A DNA stretch of 64,000 bases, from positions 1-64,000 of the forward strand of contig JAILNX010000038.1 in NCBI GenBank assembly GCA_024691085.1. Reading direction: 5' to 3'. The position numbers and the translations under genes are program-made. The notes below the pieces were generated by a model. It did no database searches, was not told where the DNA came from, and worked only from the letters and a program-made list of their open reading frames with translations. Of this stretch, positions 53,713 through 61,140 are shown one piece after another (positions within the stretch are counted from its first letter, which is position 1; each line of letters starts with the position of its first letter). The stretch comes from Clostridiales bacterium (GTDB lineage: Bacteria; Bacillota; Clostridia; Christensenellales; CAG-138).

Positions 53713-53771
53713 AAATTATCTCTCCCGTAAGTATTTCGGGCTACGCTTTCTTTTAGCCCATATTCTAATAT

Positions 53772-53800
53772 ATTATAACCTATATGATTATGTTTGTCAA
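53772..53800 (-). promoter_or_regulatory. Perfect-consensus promoter of the gntR-family gene
   Basis: Minus strand TTGACA (53795-53800), 17-bp spacer, TATAAT (53772-53777). Confidence 0.85.
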
Positions 53801-53834
53801 CAATTCTTACTATTAATTTTCAAAATTACAAAAA

Positions 53835-53852
53835 TTTCACCGGAACGTGAAA
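53835..53852. promoter_or_regulatory. Palindrome in the gntR/cyuA intergenic region (candidate operator)
   Basis: TTTCAC, six bases, GTGAAA, between the two divergent promoters. A possible regulator binding site. Confidence 0.4.
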
Positions 53853-53908
53853 ATTGTGCAACGTCTCTCCCGCCCTTCGGCGATGAATAAAAATAACTTC
53901 TCCTATTA

Positions 53909-53937
53909 TTGAAATGAATTGTCCTTTAATGTATAAT
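53909..53937 (+). promoter_or_regulatory. Promoter of cyuA-folD
   Basis: TTGAAA (53909-53914), 17-bp spacer, TATAAT (53932-53937). Confidence 0.8.
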
Positions 53938-53978
53938 AAAGAGTAGTCTATGCAATTCGAAATGTAAGGAGTACGTCT

Positions 53979-55274
53979 ATGCTTCCTTCCGACAAACGCT
54001 ATAAGGCCTATATCGATATTCTTAAAGAGGAGCTTGTTCCCGCGATGGGCTGCACCGAGCCTATCGCCATTGCTTTTGCGGCAGCGAAGGCGCGGGCAGT
54101 CCTCGGCAGTATGCCCGACCGCGTCGAGATCACGGTAAGCGGCAACATAATCAAGAACGTCAAGTCCGTTATCGTTCCGAATACAGGCGGGCTTAAAGGC
54201 ATCGAAGCGGCCGCGGCTGCGGGTATTGCCGTCGGAGACGCGGACAAAGTCCTTGAGGTGCTCGCCGAAGTCAAGGACGAGGACAAGCCCCGAATCAAGG
54301 AGTTCATCAAGTCCGTTCCGATGATTGTGCGTCCGTCGACCGCAGAGGTCATCTTCGATATCGACATCACTCTTCACGCCGGAAGCGATTATTCAAGGCT
54401 CCGCATAAAGGATTATCACACTAACGTCGTGCTCATTAAGAGAAACGGCGAAACGCTGTTCGAGGCTCCCGAGATCGAGATAAGCTCTCAGGGTCTTACC
54501 GACCGCGGTCTTCTTACTATTAAGGATATCGTCGACTTTGCCGACACGGTCGAGCTTGACGACGTGCGAGAGGTGCTTGAGCGCCAGATCGAATACAATA
54601 CCGCGATCGCCAACGAAGGCATTCGCGGCAACTGGGGCGCGAGAGTAGGCCGCGTACTCCTTGACGTATACGGCTACGACGTGAAGATCCGCGCAAAGGC
54701 CATGGCCGCCGCCGGCTCCGACGCAAGGATGAGCGGCTGCGAGATGCCCGTCATCATCGTTTCCGGTTCGGGCAATCAGGGCATGGCGGCGTCGCTGCCC
54801 GTTATCGTCTACGCCCGCGAATACGATATGGACGAGGACAGGCTTCTCCGCGCGCTCTGCGTATCGAACCTCGTCACCATCCATCAGAAGACCTGGATCG
54901 GCCGCCTCTCCGCTTTCTGCGGCGCGGTCAACGCGGGCTGCGGCGCGGGCGCGGGCATATCGTACCTCTTGGGCGGCGGATTTGACGTCGTGGCGCACAC
55001 GCTGGTCAATTCGCTCGCGATAGTCAGCGGCATCGTCTGCGACGGCGCGAAGCCGAGCTGCGCGGCGAAGATCGCTTCCGCGGTCGACGCGGGCATTCTA
55101 GGCTACCAGATGTACGTCCGCGGTATGGAGTTTCAGGGCGGCGACGGCATCATTTCGAAGGGCGTTGAGAATACGATAGCAAACGTCGGTCGACTCGGCA
55201 AGGACGGCATGCGCGAGACCGACCGCGAGATACTGAAGATAATGCTCCAGACGAGCAATACTATCACGGAGTAA
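53979..55274 (+). CDS. cyuA: L-cysteine desulfidase family protein (CyuA/UPF0597)
   Basis: 431 residues. Cysteines likely to bind an Fe-S cluster lie in AMGCTEPIA, FCGAVNAGCGAGAG and CDGAKPSCAAKI; GNQGMAASLPV is also conserved. The family breaks L-cysteine into pyruvate, ammonia and sulfide, and some members are described as serine dehydratase-like. RBS AAGGAG. It starts an operon with folD three bases downstream and is divergent from the GntR-family gene. Confidence 0.88.
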   Translation: MLPSDKRYKAYIDILKEELVPAMGCTEPIAIAFAAAKARAVLGSMPDRVEITVSGNIIKNVKSVIVPNTGGLKGIEAAAAAGIAVGDADKVLEVLAEVKDEDKPRIKEFIKSVPMIVRPSTAEVIFDIDITLHAGSDYSRLRIKDYHTNVVLIKRNGETLFEAPEIEISSQGLTDRGLLTIKDIVDFADTVELDDVREVLERQIEYNTAIANEGIRGNWGARVGRVLLDVYGYDVKIRAKAMAAAGSDARMSGCEMPVIIVSGSGNQGMAASLPVIVYAREYDMDEDRLLRALCVSNLVTIHQKTWIGRLSAFCGAVNAGCGAGAGISYLLGGGFDVVAHTLVNSLAIVSGIVCDGAKPSCAAKIASAVDAGILGYQMYVRGMEFQGGDGIISKGVENTIANVGRLGKDGMRETDREILKIMLQTSNTITE

Positions 55275-55277
55275 GCT

Positions 55278-56132
55278 ATGGCAGAGATACTTAAGGGCAG
55301 CGCGGTCGCTGCGGCGCTTAATGAAAAAACGATCGCCCGTGTTAACGAATTGAAGGAAAAAGGCGTTGTTCCCACCCTGTGCATCGTGCGCGTTGGCGAA
55401 CGTCCCGACGACCTCTCATATGAAAACGGCGCGGTAAAGCGCGCGCTCGCGGTCGGAGTGAACGTAGTAAAAAGGACGTTCACGACCGACGTTTCAGAGG
55501 ATGAGCTCATCGCCGCGATCAATGAGATCAACTGCGACAGTTCGATCCACGGCGTGCTTATGTTCCGTCCTCTCCCCCGCTCCGTCAACGAGACGCGCGT
55601 CTGCAACGCGCTTAAACCCGAAAAGGACATGGACGGCATAACCGACCTCGCGATGGCGGGCGTTTACGCGCAGAAACCTCTCGGCTACCCTCCCTGCACG
55701 GCGCAGGCGGTAATAGAGCTTCTGGATCATTACGGCGTCGACCTTACGGGTAAGAACGTCACCGTCATCGGCAGGAGCCTCGTTATAGGCAAGCCCGTCG
55801 CGATGATGCTTATCAAGAAAAACGCGACCGTGACCGTATGTCACACGAGAACGAAGAACGTTCCGGAGATCGCGAAAAACGCAGATATCCTAGTCGCCGC
55901 GGCAGGTTCCGCCGGTATGGTCACGAAGGACTTCGTTCGCGAAGGACAGACCGTTATCGACGTCGGCATCAACTGGAGCGAAGAAAAGGGAAAGATCGTG
56001 GGCGACGTTGATTTCGATGAGGTCGAGGGTATCGTCGAAAAGCTCACCCCCGTTCCCGGCGGCGTCGGCGGCGTCACCACGAGCGTACTTATGAGCCACG
56101 TTGCCGAAGCTGCGAAGCGAAATGCGCGTTGA
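55278..56132 (+). CDS. folD: FolD family methylene-THF dehydrogenase with altered cyclohydrolase residues
   Basis: 284 residues. The catalytic domain and the Rossmann NAD(P) domain (VTVIGRSLVIGKPVAMML, PVPGGVGGVTTSVLMSHV) are intact. Two active-site residues differ from the usual enzyme: the YVxxK lysine is Ala52 (SYENGAVKR, Tyr48 kept) and the glutamine of VQLPLP is Phe96 (LMFRPLP). Asp119 in KDMDG is kept. In characterised bifunctional enzymes this lysine and glutamine are needed for cyclohydrolase but less so for dehydrogenase, so this protein may only oxidise or reduce between methylene- and methenyl-THF. Overlaps the next gene by 11 bases. Confidence 0.9.
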   Translation: MAEILKGSAVAAALNEKTIARVNELKEKGVVPTLCIVRVGERPDDLSYENGAVKRALAVGVNVVKRTFTTDVSEDELIAAINEINCDSSIHGVLMFRPLPRSVNETRVCNALKPEKDMDGITDLAMAGVYAQKPLGYPPCTAQAVIELLDHYGVDLTGKNVTVIGRSLVIGKPVAMMLIKKNATVTVCHTRTKNVPEIAKNADILVAAAGSAGMVTKDFVREGQTVIDVGINWSEEKGKIVGDVDFDEVEGIVEKLTPVPGGVGGVTTSVLMSHVAEAAKRNAR

Positions 56133-56631
56133 ACTTAAGCCAATGACCCGCGGGCTCTTTCACGAGCTGTTCCGCGGGTTTCAATACGACCCCGACGTTT
56201 TCATGGATATGGAGATGTTCGAAAGGGCGCGCGGCACGGCTTACGACCCCGAAACGACGGATGCCCGTTACGACAGCCGCATTTCCAAAAACGACTCCGT
56301 AACGAAAGCCGTTATGCTCGGGGACCGCGTTATAGGCGAGGTCGTCCTCAAGCATATCGACCGCGATGAAAAGACGTGCGAGCTGGGGATCCACCTTATC
56401 GACGATTCCGTCAAGGGCAGGGGCTTCGGCACCGAGGCGGAAAGACTTGCGACAGAATACGCCTTTTCGGAGCTCGGTATGGACGCCGTGCTCGCGGACG
56501 CCCTGATAAAGAACACGAGAAGTCAGCACGTCCTGGAGAAGCTCGGGTTCGAGTTCACGGGCGAGGAGGACGGGTTCAGAAAATACAGACTCGACAAGGA
56601 GAAATACTATGCTGATCGCGATAATAGGTGA
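56122..56631 (+). CDS. GNAT N-acetyltransferase (RimJ/RimL-like)
   Basis: 169 residues from ATG 56122, inside the last codons of folD; a TTG at 56101 is the alternative start. The acetyl-CoA motif (IDDSVKGRGFGTEAERLATEYAF, spanning conserved motif A) and the NTRSQHVLEKLGFEFTGEE tail are those of RimJ/RimL-type enzymes. Substrate unknown. Overlaps the next gene by 23 bases. Confidence 0.85.
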   Translation: MRVELKPMTRGLFHELFRGFQYDPDVFMDMEMFERARGTAYDPETTDARYDSRISKNDSVTKAVMLGDRVIGEVVLKHIDRDEKTCELGIHLIDDSVKGRGFGTEAERLATEYAFSELGMDAVLADALIKNTRSQHVLEKLGFEFTGEEDGFRKYRLDKEKYYADRDNR

Positions 56632-57043
56632 AAACTGCGCGGGCAAATCCACGCTTGCCGGGAAGCTGAACGCGCTCCTCGGCGGAGAGATAATGAGCGG
56701 AAAGGATTATCTGCGTCTGGCGAAGTCCGAGAGCATGGCCGCCATGCTCTTCAAAAAGAAGCTCAAGGAGGCCGTCGGCGGCGAAAACCTCATCTGGGTC
56801 GTCTCGGAGAAGGAGCATATCGCCTTTCTGCCCGAGGGAGCCGTCCGGATACTCGTTTGCGCGGAGCTTTGCGATATAAAGGCGCGTTTTAAGGAAAGGC
56901 TGCACGGAACGCTTCCGCCGCCCGTGGAAAAGATGCTCGAAACGAAGCACGGCTCGTTCGACGCCATCGAATGCGAATACCGCTTTAACAGCAGTCATGA
57001 CGACGCGGACGAGTTCTGCGAAATGCTGATGGATCGGCGCTGA
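56609..57043 (+). CDS. Small P-loop NTPase/kinase-like protein
   Basis: 144 residues. Begins MLIAIIGENCAGKSTLAGKL, a Walker A motif (GENCAGKS). The rest lacks a nucleotide-kinase lid that I can recognise, and no Walker B is obvious. It overlaps the acetyltransferase gene and ends before a terminator. Function unknown. Confidence 0.75.
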   Translation: MLIAIIGENCAGKSTLAGKLNALLGGEIMSGKDYLRLAKSESMAAMLFKKKLKEAVGGENLIWVVSEKEHIAFLPEGAVRILVCAELCDIKARFKERLHGTLPPPVEKMLETKHGSFDAIECEYRFNSSHDDADEFCEMLMDRR

Positions 57044-57057
57044 ACAGCTTACAGCTC

Positions 57058-57092
57058 AACTGCCGCGCGGCAAAAGCCGTGCGGCAGTTTTT
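57058..57092 (+). terminator. Terminator of the cyuA-folD operon
   Basis: AACTGCCGCGCGGC (57058-57071), loop AAAA, GCCGTGCGGCAGTT (57076-57089), then TTTC. Confidence 0.9.
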
Positions 57093-57093
57093 C

Positions 57094-57233
57094 GGTAAGC
57101 TTCATTTTACGATATTTCCTTTCCTTATAACGGTTTTTGCCAAATTGGAACCCATTCTGTAAACGAGGTAATCGAGATCTTCCGCGTCCCAGATAACGAG
57201 ATCCGCCTGTTTGCCCGGCTCGACAGTGCCGAC
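57094..57233 (-). pseudogene. Relic of a second hutI-fchA junction
   Basis: Positions 57103-57233 match 58952-59082 at 121 of 131 bases. On the minus strand it encodes the last 42 residues or so of imidazolonepropionase (VGTVEPGKQADLVIWDAEDL...), stop TGA, overlapping ATG, and about five codons like the fchA start (MKLTE), after which the similarity ends in a short frame stopping at about 57049. Of the ten base differences only three change an amino acid (Ala to Pro, Phe to Tyr, Ile to Asn), which suggests that the copy diverged while still under selection. The upstream rest of hutI and the rest of fchA are missing. A GCCGCGGCCG run at 57259-57268 recurs just beyond the homologous part of the intact gene. 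Confidence 0.9.
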
Positions 57234-57272
57234 AGCGATAATAAAACGGCGCGATAAAGCCGCGGCCGTATG

Positions 57273-57299
57273 AAAAAGCCTTCGGATAACCGAAGGTTT
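57273..57299 (-). terminator. Terminator of the SGNH lipoprotein gene
   Basis: CCTTCGG (57279-57285) and CCGAAGG (57290-57296), four-base loop, T run on the minus strand. Confidence 0.9.
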
Positions 57300-57302
57300 T
57301 TA

Positions 57303-58283
57303 TTATATTACTCCCATTACGCTGAGGGTGATATGATCAGCCCACAGGCGATCGTATTTAAGATTCATATGCACGCCGTCCGACGACGCGTCCGCGGGGA
57401 GATATCCCCTCGAGTCAAGCAGCGAGGAAGGCGTCGGGATAAAGTTGATGCCCTTTTCAGCGCACATCTGCTTTATCAGCCCGTTGGTCGCGTTGATGCG
57501 CTCCATCGTTATGTTTATCTCGTTCCCCTTCCCCTCGGAGTACTTCTGGGTTACCGGAGTAACCGCGACGACCCAGACCTTCGCCCCGGGAACGCGGGAA
57601 AGTATGTCGTCGATCAGCTTCGAGTATTTCTGTATGAACACGTTTTGATACGGCCAGCTGACCTCGTTGAGCCCGAAATTGATTATGACCTTTTTGTACC
57701 CCTTGCCGTTGAGCTCGTCAATGATCTTGGTCGTGGACTCGTCTGTCATCGTATACGTGTAGATAGTGTTGACGTTCAGCCCGACCTTCGTGAGAAAATC
57801 GCCATGCGTGATCACGTGGAAATAGTAGAGCCCGTGAAGGACCGAATTGCCGATCAGCACCGCATCGTCGAAAACGCTCTGATCAGGATCGACCGGAGGC
57901 ACCTGCGTCGGAGGCGGCGAATAAGCCGGCGGCTCCGTACCGTCGGACGGCTTGGGCGTAGGCGTATTCGCGGGCTTTGGCGTTGGCGCGGGAGTATTCG
58001 CGGGCTTTGGCGTGGGCGCGGGAGTATTCGCGGGCTTTGGCGTGGGCGCGGGAGTAGGCGCGGAGGTCGGCGCTTCCGTCGGATCATACGTCGGATCGGG
58101 CGTCGGGACCTCCGTCGGCTCGGCGGTCTCGGAGACCGCAGGGGTCTCCGTCGACGCGGCCGTCGGCGCGACGGTGGGCGCCTTGGTCGGGATATCGACC
58201 GTCGGGTCTCCGCCTGTACAACCAAACGACGCGTACGCCATAAGTGCCGCAAGTATTAAGATAAGTGCGTGTCTGATCTTCAC
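57303..58283 (-). CDS. SGNH/GDSL-like hydrolase lipoprotein with repeat-rich linker
   Basis: 326 residues. Lipobox YASFGC (Cys22), a linker of about 100 residues made of T, P, A, V and E, including three copies of an [14 protein letters not shown] unit, then an SGNH hydrolase domain. Catalytic features: Ser in VLIGNSVLHGL (GDSL-like block I), FGLNE (block III with Asn), and DGVHMN (block V Asp and His). Likely a surface esterase or acetylhydrolase on sugars. A 30-bp tandem repeat (57964-58053) underlies the linker. It lies between the hut relic and the intact fchA. Confidence 0.88.
   Translation of the reverse strand: MKIRHALILILAALMAYASFGCTGGDPTVDIPTKAPTVAPTAASTETPAVSETAEPTEVPTPDPTYDPTEAPTSAPTPAPTPKPANTPAPTPKPANTPAPTPKPANTPTPKPSDGTEPPAYSPPPTQVPPVDPDQSVFDDAVLIGNSVLHGLYYFHVITHGDFLTKVGLNVNTIYTYTMTDESTTKIIDELNGKGYKKVIINFGLNEVSWPYQNVFIQKYSKLIDDILSRVPGAKVWVVAVTPVTQKYSEGKGNEINITMERINATNGLIKQMCAEKGINFIPTPSSLLDSRGYLPADASSDGVHMNLKYDRLWADHITLSVMGVI
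57964..58053. repeat. Three 30-bp tandem repeats in the linker of the SGNH lipoprotein gene
   Basis: Units start at 57964, 57994 and 58024 and differ by about one base; each codes for one [14 protein letters not shown] linker unit. Likely to vary in number between strains. Confidence 0.9.
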
Positions 58284-58327
58284 TGCCGATAAAATGCCCG
58301 TCCGCAGACGCGGACGGGCTTATCCGA

Positions 58328-58954
58328 TCACTGCATATACTGCATGGTCTCTTTATAAATCATCTCGAAGCCTTCGTCGATCTCGTCGACGAGCTTCTGT
58401 CCCTTAGCTTTATAATCGGCAGCCATAGCCTCGTCAAGGCCGGTAACGTTGATAAGAACGTTCATCCAGGCACCGTGAGCTGCGGCCTTAACATTGAGAG
58501 CGCCTACGCCGAAGTCGGACGCGCAGTTGGTGTTGAACTTGCCGATGAGCATCTTGCCGAGCTCCATGCCCTTATGACAAAGCTCAAGGGTATAAAGAGG
58601 GGCGTTCGTCGCGACGATGGTGGCCTTTTTAATGGCCTCTTTGCGGGCAGCCTTCTCCTCATCGGTCTCCTTGGGCATCTTGAACGCGTCGGAAATGAGA
58701 TTATAAGCGTCGGTATCGCGGTCGATCTGAGCAATGAGCTCCTTCTGAACGGGAATGCCTTCCTTGATGATCTCATTGCAGTTATCGACGAAATCGACGT
58801 ATTTCTTCCTGCCGAGCGTAAGCCCCGCGACCATGGTGAAAAGGCCGACGCCCTGCGCGCCTACGAGAGCGGATGCGCTTCCGCCGCCGGGAGCGGGCGC
58901 GTCGGACGCTACGAGCTCAAGATAATCATTGACGGTCATTTCTGTGAGTTTCAT
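58328..58954 (-). CDS. fchA: Formiminotetrahydrofolate cyclodeaminase
   Basis: 208 residues, all-helical. The APAPGGGSASALVGAQG motif near the N-terminus and GKFNTNCASDFGVGALNVKAAAHGAWMNV are characteristic. Converts 5-formimino-THF to 5,10-methenyl-THF and ammonia after FtcD; related proteins in some methylotrophs act as methenyl-THF cyclohydrolases. It overlaps hutI by four bases (ATGA). Last gene of the operon before the SGNH gene. Confidence 0.93.
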   Translation of the reverse strand: MKLTEMTVNDYLELVASDAPAPGGGSASALVGAQGVGLFTMVAGLTLGRKKYVDFVDNCNEIIKEGIPVQKELIAQIDRDTDAYNLISDAFKMPKETDEEKAARKEAIKKATIVATNAPLYTLELCHKGMELGKMLIGKFNTNCASDFGVGALNVKAAAHGAWMNVLINVTGLDEAMAADYKAKGQKLVDEIDEGFEMIYKETMQYMQ

Positions 58955-60180
58955 TTTACGATAATTCCTTTCCTTATAACGGTTTTTGCTAAATTGGAGC
59001 CCATTCTGTAAACGAGGAAATCAAGGTCTTCCGCGTCCCAGATAACGAGATCGGCCTGCTTGCCCGCCTCGACTGTGCCGACCGTTTCGCCGCGGCCGAT
59101 GGCGCAGGCGGCGTTTAGGGTAACGGCGGTCAGAACCTCTTCGGGTGTCATGCGGTACTTAAGATACCCGAGATTCATACAGAGCTGGAGATTGCAGCTC
59201 GGGCAGGAGCCGGGATTGAAATCCGTACAGACGGCGACGGGAACGCCCGCCTCTATCAGTTTCCTTGCGGGAGCGAAGTCCTTGCCGAGATAGAGCGAGG
59301 TCCCGGGAAGGAGGCACGCGATGGTGCCGCCCTTTGCCATGGAGCTAATGCCCTTATCGTCGATCGCGATAAGATGCTCCGCGCTCGTTGCTCCGATCTC
59401 GCCCGCGAGGACCGATCCGCCTATCGCGTCGATCTCGTCGGCGTGGATCTTTGTCTTGAAGCCGTAGATCTTTGCGAACTCAAGCATCTTACGGCTCTGT
59501 TCGACGTTGAATACTCCCGTTTCGCAGAACACGTCGACGAACTCGCATAGCTCGTCGTCCGCGACCTTGGGGAGAATGTTCGTAACTACGAACTCTATAT
59601 ACCCGTCGGGATCGCCCTTGAACTCGGGAGGTACGGCGTGTGCGGCCATGAACGTGGGAACGACCGAGAAGCCGCCCTCGTCGTAAAGTCTTCTGATAAC
59701 GCGGAGCTGCTTGAGCTCGTTCTCCTCGTCGAGCCCGTAGCCGGACTTCGCCTCGACCGTCGTGACGCCGGACGCGAGCATTTCATTGAGGACCTTCTCA
59801 GCCCTTTCATAAAGCTCGTCCTCCGTCGCCCTGCGAGTTGCGGTGAGCGTGTTGAGAATGCCGCCGCCCGCCTGGAGGATCTCGAGGTATCCCGCGCCGC
59901 GGAGCTTAAGGGGAACCTCGTGCTGACGCCAGCCGCCGAATATGAGATGCGTGTGCGCGTCTATAAGGCCGGCGGTCACGAGCCTGCCGCCCGCGTCTAT
60001 TACGTTTCCGCATTCGGGGGCCTCTCCGTTTTCGTATACCCTTTGGATCGTGTCGCCGTTAATAAGAACGGCGGCGTTTTTAATAAGCCGCACGCCCTCA
60101 TGCTGCGCCGCGCCGCCGTGAGCCGAATTGCCCACAGCGGTCGCAAGCACGCCTATGTTTTTAATAAGGAGCATAGCCAT
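58951..60180 (-). CDS. hutI: Imidazolonepropionase
   Basis: 409 residues. Metal-dependent amidohydrolase of histidine degradation. Metal ligands lie in DAHTHLIFGG, HADEIDAIGG and CTDFNPGS; AHAVPPEF and SAEHLIAIDDKG are also conserved. Opens the ring of imidazolone propionate to give formiminoglutamate. Start overlaps the stop of ftcD by one base. Its 3' end has a diverged partial copy 1.85 kb away. Confidence 0.97.
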   Translation of the reverse strand: MAMLLIKNIGVLATAVGNSAHGGAAQHEGVRLIKNAAVLINGDTIQRVYENGEAPECGNVIDAGGRLVTAGLIDAHTHLIFGGWRQHEVPLKLRGAGYLEILQAGGGILNTLTATRRATEDELYERAEKVLNEMLASGVTTVEAKSGYGLDEENELKQLRVIRRLYDEGGFSVVPTFMAAHAVPPEFKGDPDGYIEFVVTNILPKVADDELCEFVDVFCETGVFNVEQSRKMLEFAKIYGFKTKIHADEIDAIGGSVLAGEIGATSAEHLIAIDDKGISSMAKGGTIACLLPGTSLYLGKDFAPARKLIEAGVPVAVCTDFNPGSCPSCNLQLCMNLGYLKYRMTPEEVLTAVTLNAACAIGRGETVGTVEAGKQADLVIWDAEDLDFLVYRMGSNLAKTVIRKGIIVK

Positions 60181-61106
60181 CAGAGCATGTAGTTCTCGAT
60201 AACCTGCTTATCGAAATCGAAGTTTTCGATCTGGAGATAGTATTCGGCGGAATCGATCAGCGCGCGCATCGGAGTGAGGCCGACGATCTCGGTGCCGGTC
60301 ACCCATACGCCCCAGCGCTTCGCCTCGGCCTTCGTGACCTCGACGACCCTGTAAAGCGGAGTGCGGTTAAAGTCTGTCATGTTGATGGAGACCTGCGCGT
60401 ACTTCCTTGCGGGAGTGCCCTTCTCCTCGTCGGCGGGGACCTCGATGAGGAAGCCGTTGGACTTGACGCAGTCGAAGCCGCCGTTCTTGCGGCGGATGAT
60501 CTTCGCGATGGACTTCGCTATATCGACGTTATCGGTGGAAAGATTGATATTGAACGCAACGAGGGGCATACGGCAGCCGACCGCGGTGCAGCCTGCGGTG
60601 GGATGGCAGAACGCGCCGCCGAAATCCGGAGTCCACATGGGATCCTTGACCTTTTCGGGCATGGCTTCGAACTGGCCCTTCCTTATGTCGGCAAGGTTCA
60701 CGCGGTGAGGAGCGGAAGCAGAGTCCTCATAGAGGAATACGGGGACGCCGGCCTCCTCCCAAAGGCGCTGGCCGAGCTGTTTGGAATACTCGACGGTCTC
60801 CTCTTTGGAGCAGTCCTTGAGCGGGATGAGGGGACATACGTCCACGGCGCCCATGCGGGGATGCTCGCCGGTATGATGGTTGAGGTCGATAAGCTCGACG
60901 GCCTTCTTGGCAAGCGCGACGGCGGCGTTCAGAACGCCCTCGGGGCTGCCCATGAAGGTGATGACGCTGCGGTTATGGCTCGCGTCGGAGGAATAGTCGA
61001 GGAGCGTGACGCCCGCGGTATTCCTGATCTCGTCAACACAGGCCTCGACAACCGCAAGGTTCCTGCCCTCGGAAATATTGGGTACGCATTCAATGATCTT
61101 TGCCAT
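60180..61106 (-). CDS. ftcD: Glutamate formimidoyltransferase
   Basis: 308 residues. Corresponds to the N-terminal half of mammalian formiminotransferase-cyclodeaminase: IIECVPNISEGRN at the start, the catalytic histidine region LNHHTGEHPRMGAVDV and PDFGGAFCHPTAGCTAVG. Moves the formimino group of formiminoglutamate to tetrahydrofolate. The cyclodeaminase half is a separate gene here. 34 bases after hutU. Confidence 0.95.
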   Translation of the reverse strand: MAKIIECVPNISEGRNLAVVEACVDEIRNTAGVTLLDYSSDASHNRSVITFMGSPEGVLNAAVALAKKAVELIDLNHHTGEHPRMGAVDVCPLIPLKDCSKEETVEYSKQLGQRLWEEAGVPVFLYEDSASAPHRVNLADIRKGQFEAMPEKVKDPMWTPDFGGAFCHPTAGCTAVGCRMPLVAFNINLSTDNVDIAKSIAKIIRRKNGGFDCVKSNGFLIEVPADEEKGTPARKYAQVSINMTDFNRTPLYRVVEVTKAEAKRWGVWVTGTEIVGLTPMRALIDSAEYYLQIENFDFDKQVIENYML

Positions 61107-61140
61107 GATTGAAAATCTCCTTAATTATTTGAAAATTTAA

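Noticed and set aside
57964..58053. Three 30-bp repeats considered as a CRISPR array
   Set aside because: The units are directly adjacent with no spacers and encode in-frame linker residues; no cas genes.
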